Below are positions 17,301-24,590 of a stretch of 64,000 nucleotides of DNA, one piece after another; positions within the stretch are counted from its first letter, which is position 1, and each line of letters opens with the position of its first letter. Under the pieces are notes generated by a model. The model searched no databases, had not been told where the DNA came from, and saw only the letters and a list, made by a program, of their open reading frames with translations. The position numbers were made by a program, and so were the translations under genes. The stretch comes from Leptotrichia hofstadii (lineage in GTDB: Bacteria > Fusobacteriota > Fusobacteriia > Fusobacteriales > Leptotrichiaceae), in assembly GCF_007990525.1 (NCBI RefSeq), contig NZ_AP019823.1, positions 930,001 through 994,000 on the forward strand, written 5' to 3'.

Positions 17301-17604
17301 TGTTATATGCAAAAATGTCTAATTCTGAATTAGGAATTGCACCGAGATTTACCTTTTGGAATCTCGCATCAGTGCTTACTGTTGGAGCGCCGGGAGTTGA
17401 CGGATTAGCAGGATTAGCAGGGTTTGATGGCGTAACGGACCCGTTATTTCCACCGTTTCCAGGAGCAGACGGATTGGCGGGGGCAGCAGGGGTATTTTTG
17501 TTTTTGCCAATAAGCCTGTTTCTTATGCTTCCTACATCATTTGCACAGCTTACAATTGCTAGAAGCGATATTACAAATAGCATTAATTTTTTGGTTTTTT
17601 TCAT
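14362..17604 (-). CDS. Autotransporter (type Va) with lipoprotein-type signal
   Basis: About 1080 residues. The N-terminus MKKTKKLMLFVISLLAIVSC ends in a lipobox-like LAIVSC. A Pro/Gly/Asn-rich low-complexity linker follows (about residues 35-75). The long passenger has short beta-helix repeats of the type NxGxIxxxxxSIGMY (GSNSIGAYG, GENSTGMYM, GKDSIGMAG). The last ~280 residues form a 12-strand barrel domain ending VGVGLGVSF with terminal Phe. It would be exported to the outer membrane and expose the passenger as an adhesin or similar. The ATG at 17604 is preferred over 17613 because AAGGAG has correct spacing only to it. It is transcribed alone from a consensus promoter. Confidence 0.88.
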   Translation of the reverse strand: MKKTKKLMLFVISLLAIVSCANDVGSIRNRLIGKNKNTPAAPANPSAPGNGGNNGSVTPSNPANPANPSTPGAPTVSTDARFQKVNLGAIPNSELDIFAYNIAGEKLDAPKTASRNHYEVKDREVGFYLSRSATKPLTIAVPTTMDVKAGGGAMAFFEGNSVYSGNTHFFTDPQEAVKHYFTKLINNADKLTFNMEPNSYLFVLKGVEVELSKTNVSDLLSKIPANQRPTINGTGYKLVKFDNSRLFVDKDVNLDDPNDLYNKVDVTNSTFTINSGKTITGTKDNQIGIKGLYGFEYEFVPNDMNYNRGTIDMKGSNSIGAYGTASNFDNRGKISVDKNSVAVYWSAESEFDYGLLGPSAPIPHNSARNDGDILLGENSTGMYMDKPYFDNKGFITNLSNGKIESTATNVIGMWSNVRNQKKDPAASDTPQDVIGSVGEINLYGDKSIGIYAGGDGAYNVENQKYFGSTGKIRIGDSSDRNNPSMGMYSDNPNAKMINNGIIEIGKDSIGMAGINGNTLENKGTISITKDGGIGMYLANGSKGTNSGTITTVGTPKDAIGVVVGKNSEFTNNGTIHIDSADGAGIVIAGGIIKNYGDIEVSGGAVRDRVDNTRTIKVLSNKTKPINGDLGVYVDTLGKTKPIEGLSNLGLQSADLLIGAEATEKTNATEVTVGNDVLDPFNKSIEASNIANWNVKTGSLVWEADSEIKNNKVEKVTLKKQSYAKFADSETSTEVADGLDEKYTGTSADSKDKQVFNYLNTLSDRKALTRTYREINGNQYINVQQRIAQTDDILDSKLSALQKENADKSGHHVSTFFNRDKYEARTPELADSNSSAYGISYLFNNADAKQGIYAGTVINNFKFKDSGKSKENVTMFKLGAYKTFDLNNLEWTLSGDGFVSKNDMKRRFVIGNNVYENKANYNAYGFAIKNELGKTFQVGENVTVKPYAGLKLGYGKFSKIKEKDGTLNMEVKGSNYYSVKPSAGVEVGYSAPITENTKFKASLGLGYEHELGKVESKANEAKFANTSTKINLKGAKYERRGNFKSDVKVGFEAGNFNFTVNGGYDTKDKNSHVGVGLGVSF

Positions 17605-17647
17605 AAGAACCATCTCCTTAAAAAATAAAATTTTTTCATATTTTAAC

Positions 17648-17751
17648 AGTAATACAATTTCTGTTATTTATCTACAAAATTATTATAACTCATAAACTAT
17701 AAAAAGTCAACACTTAATTATATACTTTTTTAAAGTAATACAATTTCTGTT
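17648..17751. repeat. 18-bp direct repeats flanking the autotransporter promoter
   Basis: AGTAATACAATTTCTGTT occurs perfectly at 17648-17665 and again at 17734-17751, 86 bp apart. One copy lies downstream and one upstream of the -10/-35 elements (17682-17710). The placement suggests paired regulator-binding sites or a recombination footprint. Confidence 0.75.
17682..17710 (-). promoter_or_regulatory. Predicted promoter of the autotransporter gene
   Basis: On the minus strand TTGACT (17710-17705), exactly 17 bp, then TATAAT (17687-17682). It lies about 78 bp before the chosen start codon. Confidence 0.75.
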
Positions 17752-17847
17752 TTTTTTTAGAAATTTAGAAGTTGTTAAAACTTCCTGAAATTCAGCAAAT
17801 AAAAAAAGCTCCCTTACTTTGAATAAAACAGCTAATTTTTGTATTTA

Positions 17848-18690
17848 TTAATTTAAGATTTTAACTTCAGAAACAGAAATTAAAACAGGTGTAAAATGAT
17901 GCCCTGTATGAGAATGGTAAAACGAACCTGTAACTTGAATACGTTTACCGTAAGCATTACGTGATTTTAAATAGTTTATGTGTTCTTCTGAAGGAGCCAT
18001 TTGAATTATGCTTTGGTTGGTTTCTGTTTCATTAAATTCGTCCCCTCCATTTGCTACGACTGTAATTGGCGAGCTTAATTTTAAAACATACGGTTTTTGA
18101 ATGCCCGTTTCTGTTTCAAATTCCTTAATTCCAAAAGTTCCGACAATTGTAACAGGCTCATCATATTTGTATGTAGATTTATTAGGATTTTCAGAAATAT
18201 GCTTTTGTTTATTTTCAGCATTTTTATCAGAAATCAAATCACTTTCCAAAATCAGTTTCCATTCGCCATTTACATTTTCAAAAACAAGATAGGAAGGATA
18301 GTCCTTTGTACCTTTTTTGGTCGTAACTTCCTTGACAAATTCAGCTTTTGCCTGCTTATTGGAAATTTGCGTAACAGTAATATCTCCTTTTATTTTTTGT
18401 CCATAAACAGAATTGTTTGCAAAAAATTTCTTTTGATCTGAAATATAGTATGCTTTAGTAACAGAGGACTGATAATATTCAATTTTATCTCCTAAAATTT
18501 TTTCTAAGGTATCAAAGTCAGCATTACTTGAGGCTTCGTTCCAGACATTAACCATTTTTTTAATTTGTTCTTCGCTTGTTTATTCCGTTTGTATAGGTTT
18601 TTCGATGGCAGATGAGGAAATGTTATTTTCTTTTTTTTCACATGAGAATAAAGATAGAAGTACTGCTAGTAATAATAAAATTTTTTTCAT
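17848..18690 (-). pseudogene. Lipoprotein gene interrupted by an in-frame TAA
   Basis: An ATG at 18690 with GAAAGGAGC upstream opens a lipoprotein signal (KKILLLLAVLLSLFSC, then EKKENN). After 36 codons there is an in-frame TAA at 18582-18580, and the same frame then runs on without a break to 17848. The distal part (TSEEQIKKMVNVWNEASSNA onward, about 240 codons) looks like a complete NTF2-like domain (about residues 40-130) plus a C-terminal beta domain. Its first internal ATG (18555) has no ribosome site. The simplest reading is a nonsense mutation separating signal from body. Read-through, a sequencing error or a genuine internal start are alternatives. Confidence 0.75.
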
Positions 18691-19001
18691 CCATTGCTCC
18701 TTTCACGATTAAATTTTATTGAAATCAATAATCTTAAAGTTGTTAAATAGTTAAAAAATTTTTAGTTTATAAAATTATTAGTATTTCTTCTATTATATTC
18801 ATTATACTATGATTTTTATAAATGTCAAATTTTAGCTTTACTTAATTTTAAAGGAAGTAATAAAGTTCTTTGGCAAATCCTTTTATGACGTTCAAAAATA
18901 AAAAACACTCAGAGAATAGCTTTTAAGACTATTTCTCCAAGTGCCTTTTAATTTTATTTCTTACAAGAGTTTTCTATAACATTATTTTATAAATTTTTTA
19001 T
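18691..19001. other. Intergenic stretch with one terminator
   Basis: About 310 bp with no convincing ORF. It holds the leader of the broken lipoprotein gene (ribosome site 18694-18700) and, at 18897-18950, a terminator for the gene at 19002. The rest is AT-rich and featureless. Confidence 0.6.
18897..18950 (-). terminator. Terminator of the small secreted protein gene at 19002
   Basis: On the minus strand CACTTGGAGAAATAG pairs with CTATTCTCTGAGTG (two mismatched positions), followed by a run of T residues. Confidence 0.75.
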
Positions 19002-19250
19002 TTAGTCAACAAATTCTGCATCTTCTAAATATAAATTGTTATAACCATTTCCATAAAATTCAACTGTATAAGTATAACCTTCTTCAAGTCTATCAAAAAT
19101 ACCATCTGTAAATGTAAAGTATTTACCAGAATCTAAACTTCTACATGTTGAAGAGTTATAATTAACATCTGTAACCCTACAACTTACAACATATCTTGAA
19201 AATCCTAACATTCCACATACTAAAAAGATTCCTAAAATTAATTTTTTCAT
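19002..19250 (-). CDS. Small secreted protein of unknown function
   Basis: This 82-residue protein has a signal peptide (KKLILGIFLVCGMLGFS) and a mature part of about 64 residues. It has two cysteines spaced 15 apart (SCRV... STCRS) that could form a disulfide in the periplasm or outside the cell. AAGGAGTGA precedes the ATG. It is monocistronic with a strong terminator. No family is recognised; composition resembles the protein at 13633-14088. Confidence 0.7.
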   Translation of the reverse strand: MKKLILGIFLVCGMLGFSRYVVSCRVTDVNYNSSTCRSLDSGKYFTFTDGIFDRLEEGYTYTVEFYGNGYNNLYLEDAEFVD

Positions 19251-19808
19251 CTTAAATCACTCCTTGTTTTTTATATTAAATTTTTTTAAATTTAGTAAGC
19301 AATATAATTACTTTTTAATAGAATAATACTTCTAAAGTTTAATTGTAACAGTTTAATTTTACAATTATTCTTTTTGAAATTTTGTGTTCTATAATTTTAT
19401 GGTAAATTGCTTTCCTCATTTTTACAATCTAATTATACAACAAAAAAATTAATATGTCAACTATTTTTTTAAAAAAATTATGTTTTTATTTATAGTAAAC
19501 TAATAACTGTTGTTTTTAGAAGTTGTTTACAGAATAAAAAAACATAAATTTTAAAATGCACTAAGACTTTTTTTAATTAAATATTAGGTAAAAAGTATAA
19601 TTTGGTATAGTGTTGGAGTTTAGTTTAAGATACACTCGGTTCATTTAAAATGGAACTGCTAAAAATTATATAAATTTAAGGTTTGAGTAAAATAGTCATA
19701 GCTTTTGAGTTCGGTTTTAAAGAAGTTTTACTATGTAAGTAATTTTTTCAATTTGCTTTTTTATAATTTTGAGTATATAATATAAAATAAAAAAAAGTAG
19801 GAGAAAAA
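19251..19808. other. Intergenic stretch, promoter only
   Basis: About 557 bp of AT-rich DNA between divergent genes. Apart from the dus promoter at 19753-19781 and the leader of the gene at 19002, I see no ORF, hairpin or repeat in it. Confidence 0.5.
19753..19781 (+). promoter_or_regulatory. Predicted promoter of the dihydrouridine synthase gene
   Basis: TTGCTT (19753-19758), 17 bp, TATAAT (19776-19781), 27 bp before the start codon. Confidence 0.6.
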
Positions 19809-20786
19809 ATGAAAATATATACTGCCCCAATGGCTGGTACTACAGATTATTCTTTTAGAAAAATACTTGAAAAATTTGATCCAGATTTTTTGTTCACAGA
19901 AATGGTAAATGCTAATTTATTAAATCGTGAGGATGACACTACAATAAATGAACTTTTAAAATGTGACTATAAACAGCGAACTGGAACACAAATTTTTGGC
20001 GGAGATAAAGAAGAATTGATTTCAGGAATTTTAAAGCTGAAAAATTTGGGATTTAGAAAAATTAATATAAATATGGGATGTCCACAGCCTAAAATTATAA
20101 AAAATGGGGCAGGTTCAGCACTTCTTGAAAACGCTGACTTAGTTGATCAGGTTCTTTTGGAAACGCAAAATATTGGTGCTGAAATTTCGATAAAAATACG
20201 TGTTGGCTATAAAGATTTTGACAATCCTGAAATATTTTTGAATTTGGCAAATAAGCATAATCTTGATTTTATATGTGTGCATGGACGGACTCAAAAGCAA
20301 ATGTATTCTGGAACTGCCAACTGGGAAATTGTTGAAAAACTAAGTAAAATGCCAAGAAATGTTGAGTTTTTTGGAAACGGCGATTTATTTGAGCCTTCTG
20401 AAATACAGCAAAAAATAGCCTCCTGCAACCTTGACGGTATAATACTTTCACGAGGAATAATTGGAAATCCTTGGTTAATTTCACAAGCAAGGGAATTTCT
20501 ACAGACTGGAAAAGTAAACACTATTCAAACTTTTGATGAAACAAAATCACTTGTTTTGGAACATTTGCAAAATATCGTGAAAAATAAAGGGGAAATGAAG
20601 GCTGTGCTTGAAATAAATAAATTTCTACGTCCATATTTTCAAAAATTTTGGGATAAAAATTTGAATAGAAATAGGGAAATTGCAGTAATTGAAAACTTTT
20701 ATGATGAAAATTTAAAAAGTAAAATTGATAAAATTATTTTGGAAAAAGAAATTGTTCAAAAAATAAAGATGATTGAAATGTTGTAA
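19809..20786 (+). CDS. tRNA-dihydrouridine synthase
   Basis: This 325-residue protein has the Dus layout. An FMN-binding TIM barrel opens with YTAPMAGTTDYSFR and carries the catalytic-cysteine motif NMGCPQPKIIKNGAGSALL. Substrate and FMN loops are IKIRVGY, VHGRTQKQMYSG and GNGDLFEP, with LSRGIIGNPWLI closing the barrel. A helical C-terminal domain follows. It reduces specific uridines of tRNA to dihydrouridine with NAD(P)H. Length and motifs suit DusB-like bacterial enzymes, but the position specificity is not certain. A hairpin terminator that overlaps the next promoter follows. Confidence 0.92.
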   Translation: MKIYTAPMAGTTDYSFRKILEKFDPDFLFTEMVNANLLNREDDTTINELLKCDYKQRTGTQIFGGDKEELISGILKLKNLGFRKININMGCPQPKIIKNGAGSALLENADLVDQVLLETQNIGAEISIKIRVGYKDFDNPEIFLNLANKHNLDFICVHGRTQKQMYSGTANWEIVEKLSKMPRNVEFFGNGDLFEPSEIQQKIASCNLDGIILSRGIIGNPWLISQAREFLQTGKVNTIQTFDETKSLVLEHLQNIVKNKGEMKAVLEINKFLRPYFQKFWDKNLNRNREIAVIENFYDENLKSKIDKIILEKEIVQKIKMIEML

Positions 20787-20811
20787 ATAAAGTTTTAAAT
20801 AAGTTTTTTTA

Positions 20812-20840
20812 TTGAAATTCTTAATAAAAAAGGGTATAAT
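20812..20840 (+). promoter_or_regulatory. Predicted promoter of the yhcH-puuD cluster
   Basis: TTGAAA (20812-20817), 17 bp, TATAAT (20835-20840). The -10 overlaps the first bases of the terminator hairpin that follows. Confidence 0.7.
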
Positions 20841-20869
20841 CACAGTTGAGAATTAACTGTGATTTTTTT
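20839..20869 (+). terminator. Terminator of dus, or operator, overlapping the next promoter
   Basis: ATCACAGTT (20839-20847) and AACTGTGAT (20855-20863) form a perfect 9-bp inverted repeat with a 7-base spacer, followed by seven T residues. Transcripts arriving from dus would terminate here. Transcripts starting at about 20847 would lack the left arm and escape. The palindrome could also bind a regulator. Confidence 0.65.
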
Positions 20870-20885
20870 AAAGGAGAGTGCAAAA

Positions 20886-21377
20886 ATGATTTTTACAAAT
20901 GTGAATGATGAAGTACAAAACCAAAATTTGGCAAAGGATATTCAATTTTGTATTGAATATGCGAAAAAAAACGAGAACAAAATTTTATCACTTGTACATG
21001 GAAGTTATGATGTGGAATACAATGATATTAAGATGAATGTTGGAAAATATTTTACAAAAGGGGAAAATGAGAAATTCTGGGAAAGTCATAAAAAATATCT
21101 AGATGTACAAATTATGATTAATGGAACTGAAAGAGTTGCAATTGGTAATATTCAAAATATGAATGAAAAAAGTTTTGATTTTGAAAAAGATTTAGTAATT
21201 CTAAAAGGAGAAAAAGCATTTGATGTAATTATGAAAAAGGGAGATGTGCTTGTACTTTTTCCAAATGATGTTCACAAGCCTGAACTTAATGTTTCTGAAA
21301 ATGATGATTCTGGGAATATAAGAAAAATTGTTACAAAAGTTGTTTTTAAAATTGAAATCAATAAAATGAATATTTAA
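20886..21377 (+). CDS. YhcH/YjgK/YiaL family protein
   Basis: This 163-residue single-domain cupin-like protein of the DUF386 family has the usual length. Family motifs are FWESHKKYLDVQIMINGTE (metal-binding His) and VLFPNDVHKPELN (second His site). Relatives accompany sialic acid, ulosonate or anhydro-sugar catabolism and may act as sugar isomerases or anomerases. The ATG at 20886 with AAAGGAG is preferred over an upstream GTG at 20859, which lies inside the hairpin. It is the first gene of a cluster of peptide-cutting enzymes, which suggests a link to cell-wall sugar and peptide turnover. Confidence 0.82.
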   Translation: MIFTNVNDEVQNQNLAKDIQFCIEYAKKNENKILSLVHGSYDVEYNDIKMNVGKYFTKGENEKFWESHKKYLDVQIMINGTERVAIGNIQNMNEKSFDFEKDLVILKGEKAFDVIMKKGDVLVLFPNDVHKPELNVSENDDSGNIRKIVTKVVFKIEINKMNI

Positions 21378-21423
21378 AACAAAACTTTATAACTAAAGAA
21401 AATAATAAAAAAGGAGTTTAAAG

Positions 21424-22386
21424 ATGTATTTTCCAGAGCCATTGAAACAAGGAGATAAAGTGTTTTTAGTTTGCACTTCTTCACCTATTTTTTCAGAAGA
21501 TATTGAAAAATGTAAAGAAACTGTGAAAAACTTAGGTTTTGAGCCAGTCTTAGGGGAAAGCCTTTTTGAGAATATTGGAGGATATATGGCGGGAACGCCT
21601 GAAATTAGGGCAAAAGATTTACACAAGGCTTTTTCTGATGATGAAATTAAAGGAATTTTTTGTGTGAAGGGCGGATTTAGTGCTTCACAACTTTTGAATA
21701 AGCTGGACTATGAATTGATAAAGAAAAATCCTAAAGTTTTTGTGGGTTATAGTGATGTTACAAATTTGAGTATTGCTTTTAATCAGAAGTGTAATTTGGG
21801 AGTTTTTCACGGTCCTATGGTAAAATCGAATATGTTTAATGATTTTAATGAGTTTACAAAAAAATCTTTTTTTAATGCTTTGGATAAGAAAAAAGGTGAA
21901 AAATGGTTATTTAAAAATCCAATAGATGAAAAAACTGGAACAGAAAAAGAAACTTCACTTCTGTATAAAAAAGATTTTGAAAATAAAAAAATAAACGGCA
22001 AATTAACTGGCGGAAATCTTTCAATAATTGTTACAACTTTAGGAACAGATTATGAAATTGATACAAAAGGAAAAATATTTTTTATTGAGGAAATTGAAGA
22101 GGAAATCAGCAGAATTGACAGAATGATGACACATTTGAAATATGCTGGAAAATTTGAAGACTGTAATGCGGTTTTGTTAGGTAATTTTGCGGGCTGTGAA
22201 AATACTTATGGGGAAAATTATGAGTTAATGGACTTTTTAAAAGATTTTTTCAAGGATTATGAAAAGCCTGTAATTTATGGACTTGAAAGTGGACATGAAA
22301 AGCCTGACTTGGTAACAATGCCGATGGGAGCAAAATGTACTTTGAAGATTAATGAAAATATAAATGAAATTTATTTTGAAAAATAG
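21424..22386 (+). CDS. LD-carboxypeptidase, peptidase family S66 (LdcA/MccF type)
   Basis: This 320-residue protein has the S66 layout. The N-terminal domain starts with LKQGDKVFLVCTSSP. IFCVKGGFSASQLLNKLDY and the nucleophile elbow VFVGYSDVTNL (catalytic Ser) follow. The C-terminal domain carries GGNLSIIVTTLGT, the catalytic Glu in FIEEIEEEISRIDRM, and a late His in SGHEKPDLVTMPMG. It removes the terminal D-alanine from murein tetrapeptides (LdcA) or cleaves related peptide amides (MccF). It is cytoplasmic with no signal. It sits second in the yhcH cluster, followed by a dipeptidase. Confidence 0.88.
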   Translation: MYFPEPLKQGDKVFLVCTSSPIFSEDIEKCKETVKNLGFEPVLGESLFENIGGYMAGTPEIRAKDLHKAFSDDEIKGIFCVKGGFSASQLLNKLDYELIKKNPKVFVGYSDVTNLSIAFNQKCNLGVFHGPMVKSNMFNDFNEFTKKSFFNALDKKKGEKWLFKNPIDEKTGTEKETSLLYKKDFENKKINGKLTGGNLSIIVTTLGTDYEIDTKGKIFFIEEIEEEISRIDRMMTHLKYAGKFEDCNAVLLGNFAGCENTYGENYELMDFLKDFFKDYEKPVIYGLESGHEKPDLVTMPMGAKCTLKINENINEIYFEK

Positions 22387-22437
22387 AAGTACAGAAAATA
22401 GTATAAATAAATTTACATAGAAAGAAGGAAAAAATCA

Positions 22438-23421
22438 ATGTTTTTTGATATGCATGCAGATGTGTGGACAGATAATTTTTGGGAATATCAGAAGGGAAAT
22501 AAAGATGTTATTAGAAATAAATATAAAGAAAAATTCTTAAAAGGAGGTCTTTCTGGAGGAATTTTTGTTATTTATTTGAATGTAAATGAAGTGGAGAATG
22601 CTGAAGAATATTTTTTTGCAGATTTGCGAGCAATGACTGAGGAATTGTATCATGCAAGAGATTTGATAAAGGTTATAAAAGAGCCATCTGATTTTAAAAT
22701 TTTTGAAAATTGGAAAACTACTAAGGAAGAAGATAAAAAGTTTGGGGTTATGCTTGGGATAGAAGGGCTTCCAGGGATTGGAGATAAACTTGACTATATT
22801 TATTTATTAAATCAGCTTAGTGTGCGACATATTGGAATGACTTGGAATGAAACAAACGCTTTTGCAACAGGGCAGAGCGGAGATAAAAACAGGGGATTGA
22901 CTTCACTTGGAATTGATGCTGTGAGAATAATCAATGAATTGGGAATCCTGCTTGATGTTTCCCATGCCAACGATAAAACATTCTGGGATATTGCCAAACA
23001 TTCTAAAAAGCCTTTTTTTGCTTCACATTCTAATGCCAGAAGCCTTTGTCCGTCAATGAGAAATTTGACTGATGATCAAATTTTATGTATTGGTGAGCGA
23101 GGAGGAATGGTCGGAATGAACAGTTACCACAATTTTGTCAGTCAAAATGAAAATGAGAAAAATCTAGAAATGCTTTTAAATCATTTAGAGTATGTAGCTG
23201 AAAAAATTGGACTGGATAAAGTCGGATTTGGACTTGACTTTGCGGAATACTATACTCCAGAAGGAGAAGAGGCTGATGGACTTCTTGGTCTTCACGATGT
23301 TACAGAGTTAGGAAATGTTAAGAACGCCTTGAAAAAAAGAGGATATTCCGAAAATGAGATTGAGATGGTAACGTATAAAAACTTTATTGACTTTTTTGGA
23401 AGAGTGAGAAATTCCAAATAA
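22438..23421 (+). CDS. Dipeptidase, peptidase family M19 (renal/membrane dipeptidase type)
   Basis: This 327-residue protein shows M19 metal-site motifs: FDMHADVWTD (H-x-D), GIEGLPGI (bridging Glu), LDVSHANDKTFWDIAK and FASHSNARSLCPSMRNLTD (two His ligands), then GFGLDFAEYY. It hydrolyses dipeptides, including L-D or D-D forms, with two zinc ions in the cytoplasm. It is 50 bp after the LD-carboxypeptidase and probably cotranscribed. Together they could degrade murein peptides to amino acids. The specificity is inferred. Confidence 0.9.
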   Translation: MFFDMHADVWTDNFWEYQKGNKDVIRNKYKEKFLKGGLSGGIFVIYLNVNEVENAEEYFFADLRAMTEELYHARDLIKVIKEPSDFKIFENWKTTKEEDKKFGVMLGIEGLPGIGDKLDYIYLLNQLSVRHIGMTWNETNAFATGQSGDKNRGLTSLGIDAVRIINELGILLDVSHANDKTFWDIAKHSKKPFFASHSNARSLCPSMRNLTDDQILCIGERGGMVGMNSYHNFVSQNENEKNLEMLLNHLEYVAEKIGLDKVGFGLDFAEYYTPEGEEADGLLGLHDVTELGNVKNALKKRGYSENEIEMVTYKNFIDFFGRVRNSK

Positions 23422-23461
23422 AAAATAATAGTAAAATTGAGAAAAGAAAGGAACTTAATAA

Positions 23462-24190
23462 ATGAACAATAAAAGAAAACCAATTATAGGAATTACTACT
23501 TCGCTGGAATTAAACCCCAAAAGACTGAATGATCATAAGACAATAGTTTCTGTGGATTACAGCAAGGCGATTATAAACGCTGGAGGAATACCGTTTATTT
23601 TGCCAATAACAGAAAATATGGAAGTTATAAGGGAACAAATTCAGCATTTAGATGGTCTTTTGCTTTCTGGAGGAGGAGATCCTGATCCGATTTTATATGG
23701 AGAGGACTGTCTGCAGGAAGTTGGGAGCATTACGCCAGAGCGGGATAAATTTGAGCTTACAATTTTGGATGAGTTTATGAAAACTGGAAAGCCTATTTTG
23801 GGGATTTGCCGTGGATTGCAAATTGCAAATATCTATTTTGGCGGAAGTTTGTATCAAGATGTAAAATATATAGACACAACTGTCAATCACATGCAAAAGT
23901 GGCTTCCTGACTTGCCTACACACGATATAAATATTGAAAAAGACAATATTTTATTTGAAATTTTTGGTGAAAAAACAAGAATTAATTCTTATCATCATCA
24001 AATGATAAAAGATTTGGGAAATGATTTGACTGCTATTGCAAAAGCAAATGATGGGATAATAGAAGCTTTTCAAAATAAAAATCATAAATTCTTTTACGCA
24101 GTACAATGGCATCCTGAAATGATGGCAGTTCGTGGCAATGAGAAAATGCAAGAGATTTTTGATAAATTTATTGAAAGTTGTGGGAAATAA
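23462..24190 (+). CDS. Gamma-glutamyl-gamma-aminobutyrate hydrolase family protein (PuuD-like class I amidotransferase)
   Basis: This 242-residue protein has the class I glutamine amidotransferase fold of peptidase family C26. The catalytic Cys lies in ILGICRGLQIANIYFGG, and the His/Glu pair in AVQWHPEMMA. The conserved LLSGGGDPDPILYGE loop is typical of PuuD-like proteins. It cleaves gamma-glutamyl amide bonds. As the last gene of the YhcH/S66/M19 cluster it may split the D-Glu gamma-linkage of murein peptides rather than polyamine intermediates; no other puu genes are present. That role is inference. Confidence 0.87.
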   Translation: MNNKRKPIIGITTSLELNPKRLNDHKTIVSVDYSKAIINAGGIPFILPITENMEVIREQIQHLDGLLLSGGGDPDPILYGEDCLQEVGSITPERDKFELTILDEFMKTGKPILGICRGLQIANIYFGGSLYQDVKYIDTTVNHMQKWLPDLPTHDINIEKDNILFEIFGEKTRINSYHHQMIKDLGNDLTAIAKANDGIIEAFQNKNHKFFYAVQWHPEMMAVRGNEKMQEIFDKFIESCGK

Positions 24191-24225
24191 AAAATATTTT
24201 AAAATTATATAATGGAATTCTAATC

Positions 24226-24241
24226 AAAAAAAAAAAAAAAA
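24226..24241. repeat. Run of 16 A residues
   Basis: A homopolymeric A16 tract lies 34 bp upstream of a TATAAT (24275-24280) that could serve the small lipoprotein gene. Such tracts change length by slippage and can modulate promoter strength. Confidence 0.8.
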
Positions 24242-24319
24242 CGATAATGAAAGCATATTATAAAAAATATCTAGTATAATTTCAACAACTAAAATATTTT
24301 AAAGGAAGTGTAAAAAGGT

Positions 24320-24514
24320 ATGAAAAACTTGATTAAAATTTTAACAGTAATTTTGCTGGGATTAAGTTTGACTGGATGTGAATTGTTTGATCCAAGAGAG
24401 TAGCAAAAAGCTACAGAGTATCGAAGAGAAAGAGGTATACACTGTTATGAACGCCGTAATGGAAATGTTCGTTGTGAGGATAAAGATGGAAATGACGTAA
24501 CGTATGGAATGTAA
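24320..24514 (+). pseudogene. Tiny lipoprotein gene interrupted by an in-frame TAG
   Basis: With AAAGGAAG upstream, an ATG at 24320 opens a lipoprotein signal (KNLIKILTVILLGLSLTGC) and eight more codons. It then meets TAG at 24401-24403. The same frame continues for 36 codons (QKATEYRRERGIHCYERRNG and on, ending TYGM) to a TAA. The downstream part, with two Cys and many charged residues, looks like a natural continuation giving a 64-residue lipoprotein. CAG or a similar codon changed to TAG would explain it. Alternatively the real product is only the 27-residue peptide. Confidence 0.6.
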
Positions 24515-24590
24515 AAAAATATTGAAAGGAATGTTATTAAGAAATATATGTGCAGGACAGAGGAATAGTATTATTAGCATAATATATTTA

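Noticed and set aside
17300-17695. Plus-strand 131-codon frame rich in Gly and Ala
   Set aside because: It is the antisense of the Pro/Asn-rich linker of the autotransporter and extends over that gene's promoter; no ribosome site.
17848-24514. Stop-codon reassignment to explain the two interrupted lipoprotein genes
   Set aside because: The two stops differ (TAA and TAG), and both are used as normal stops throughout the window. Mutation is simpler.
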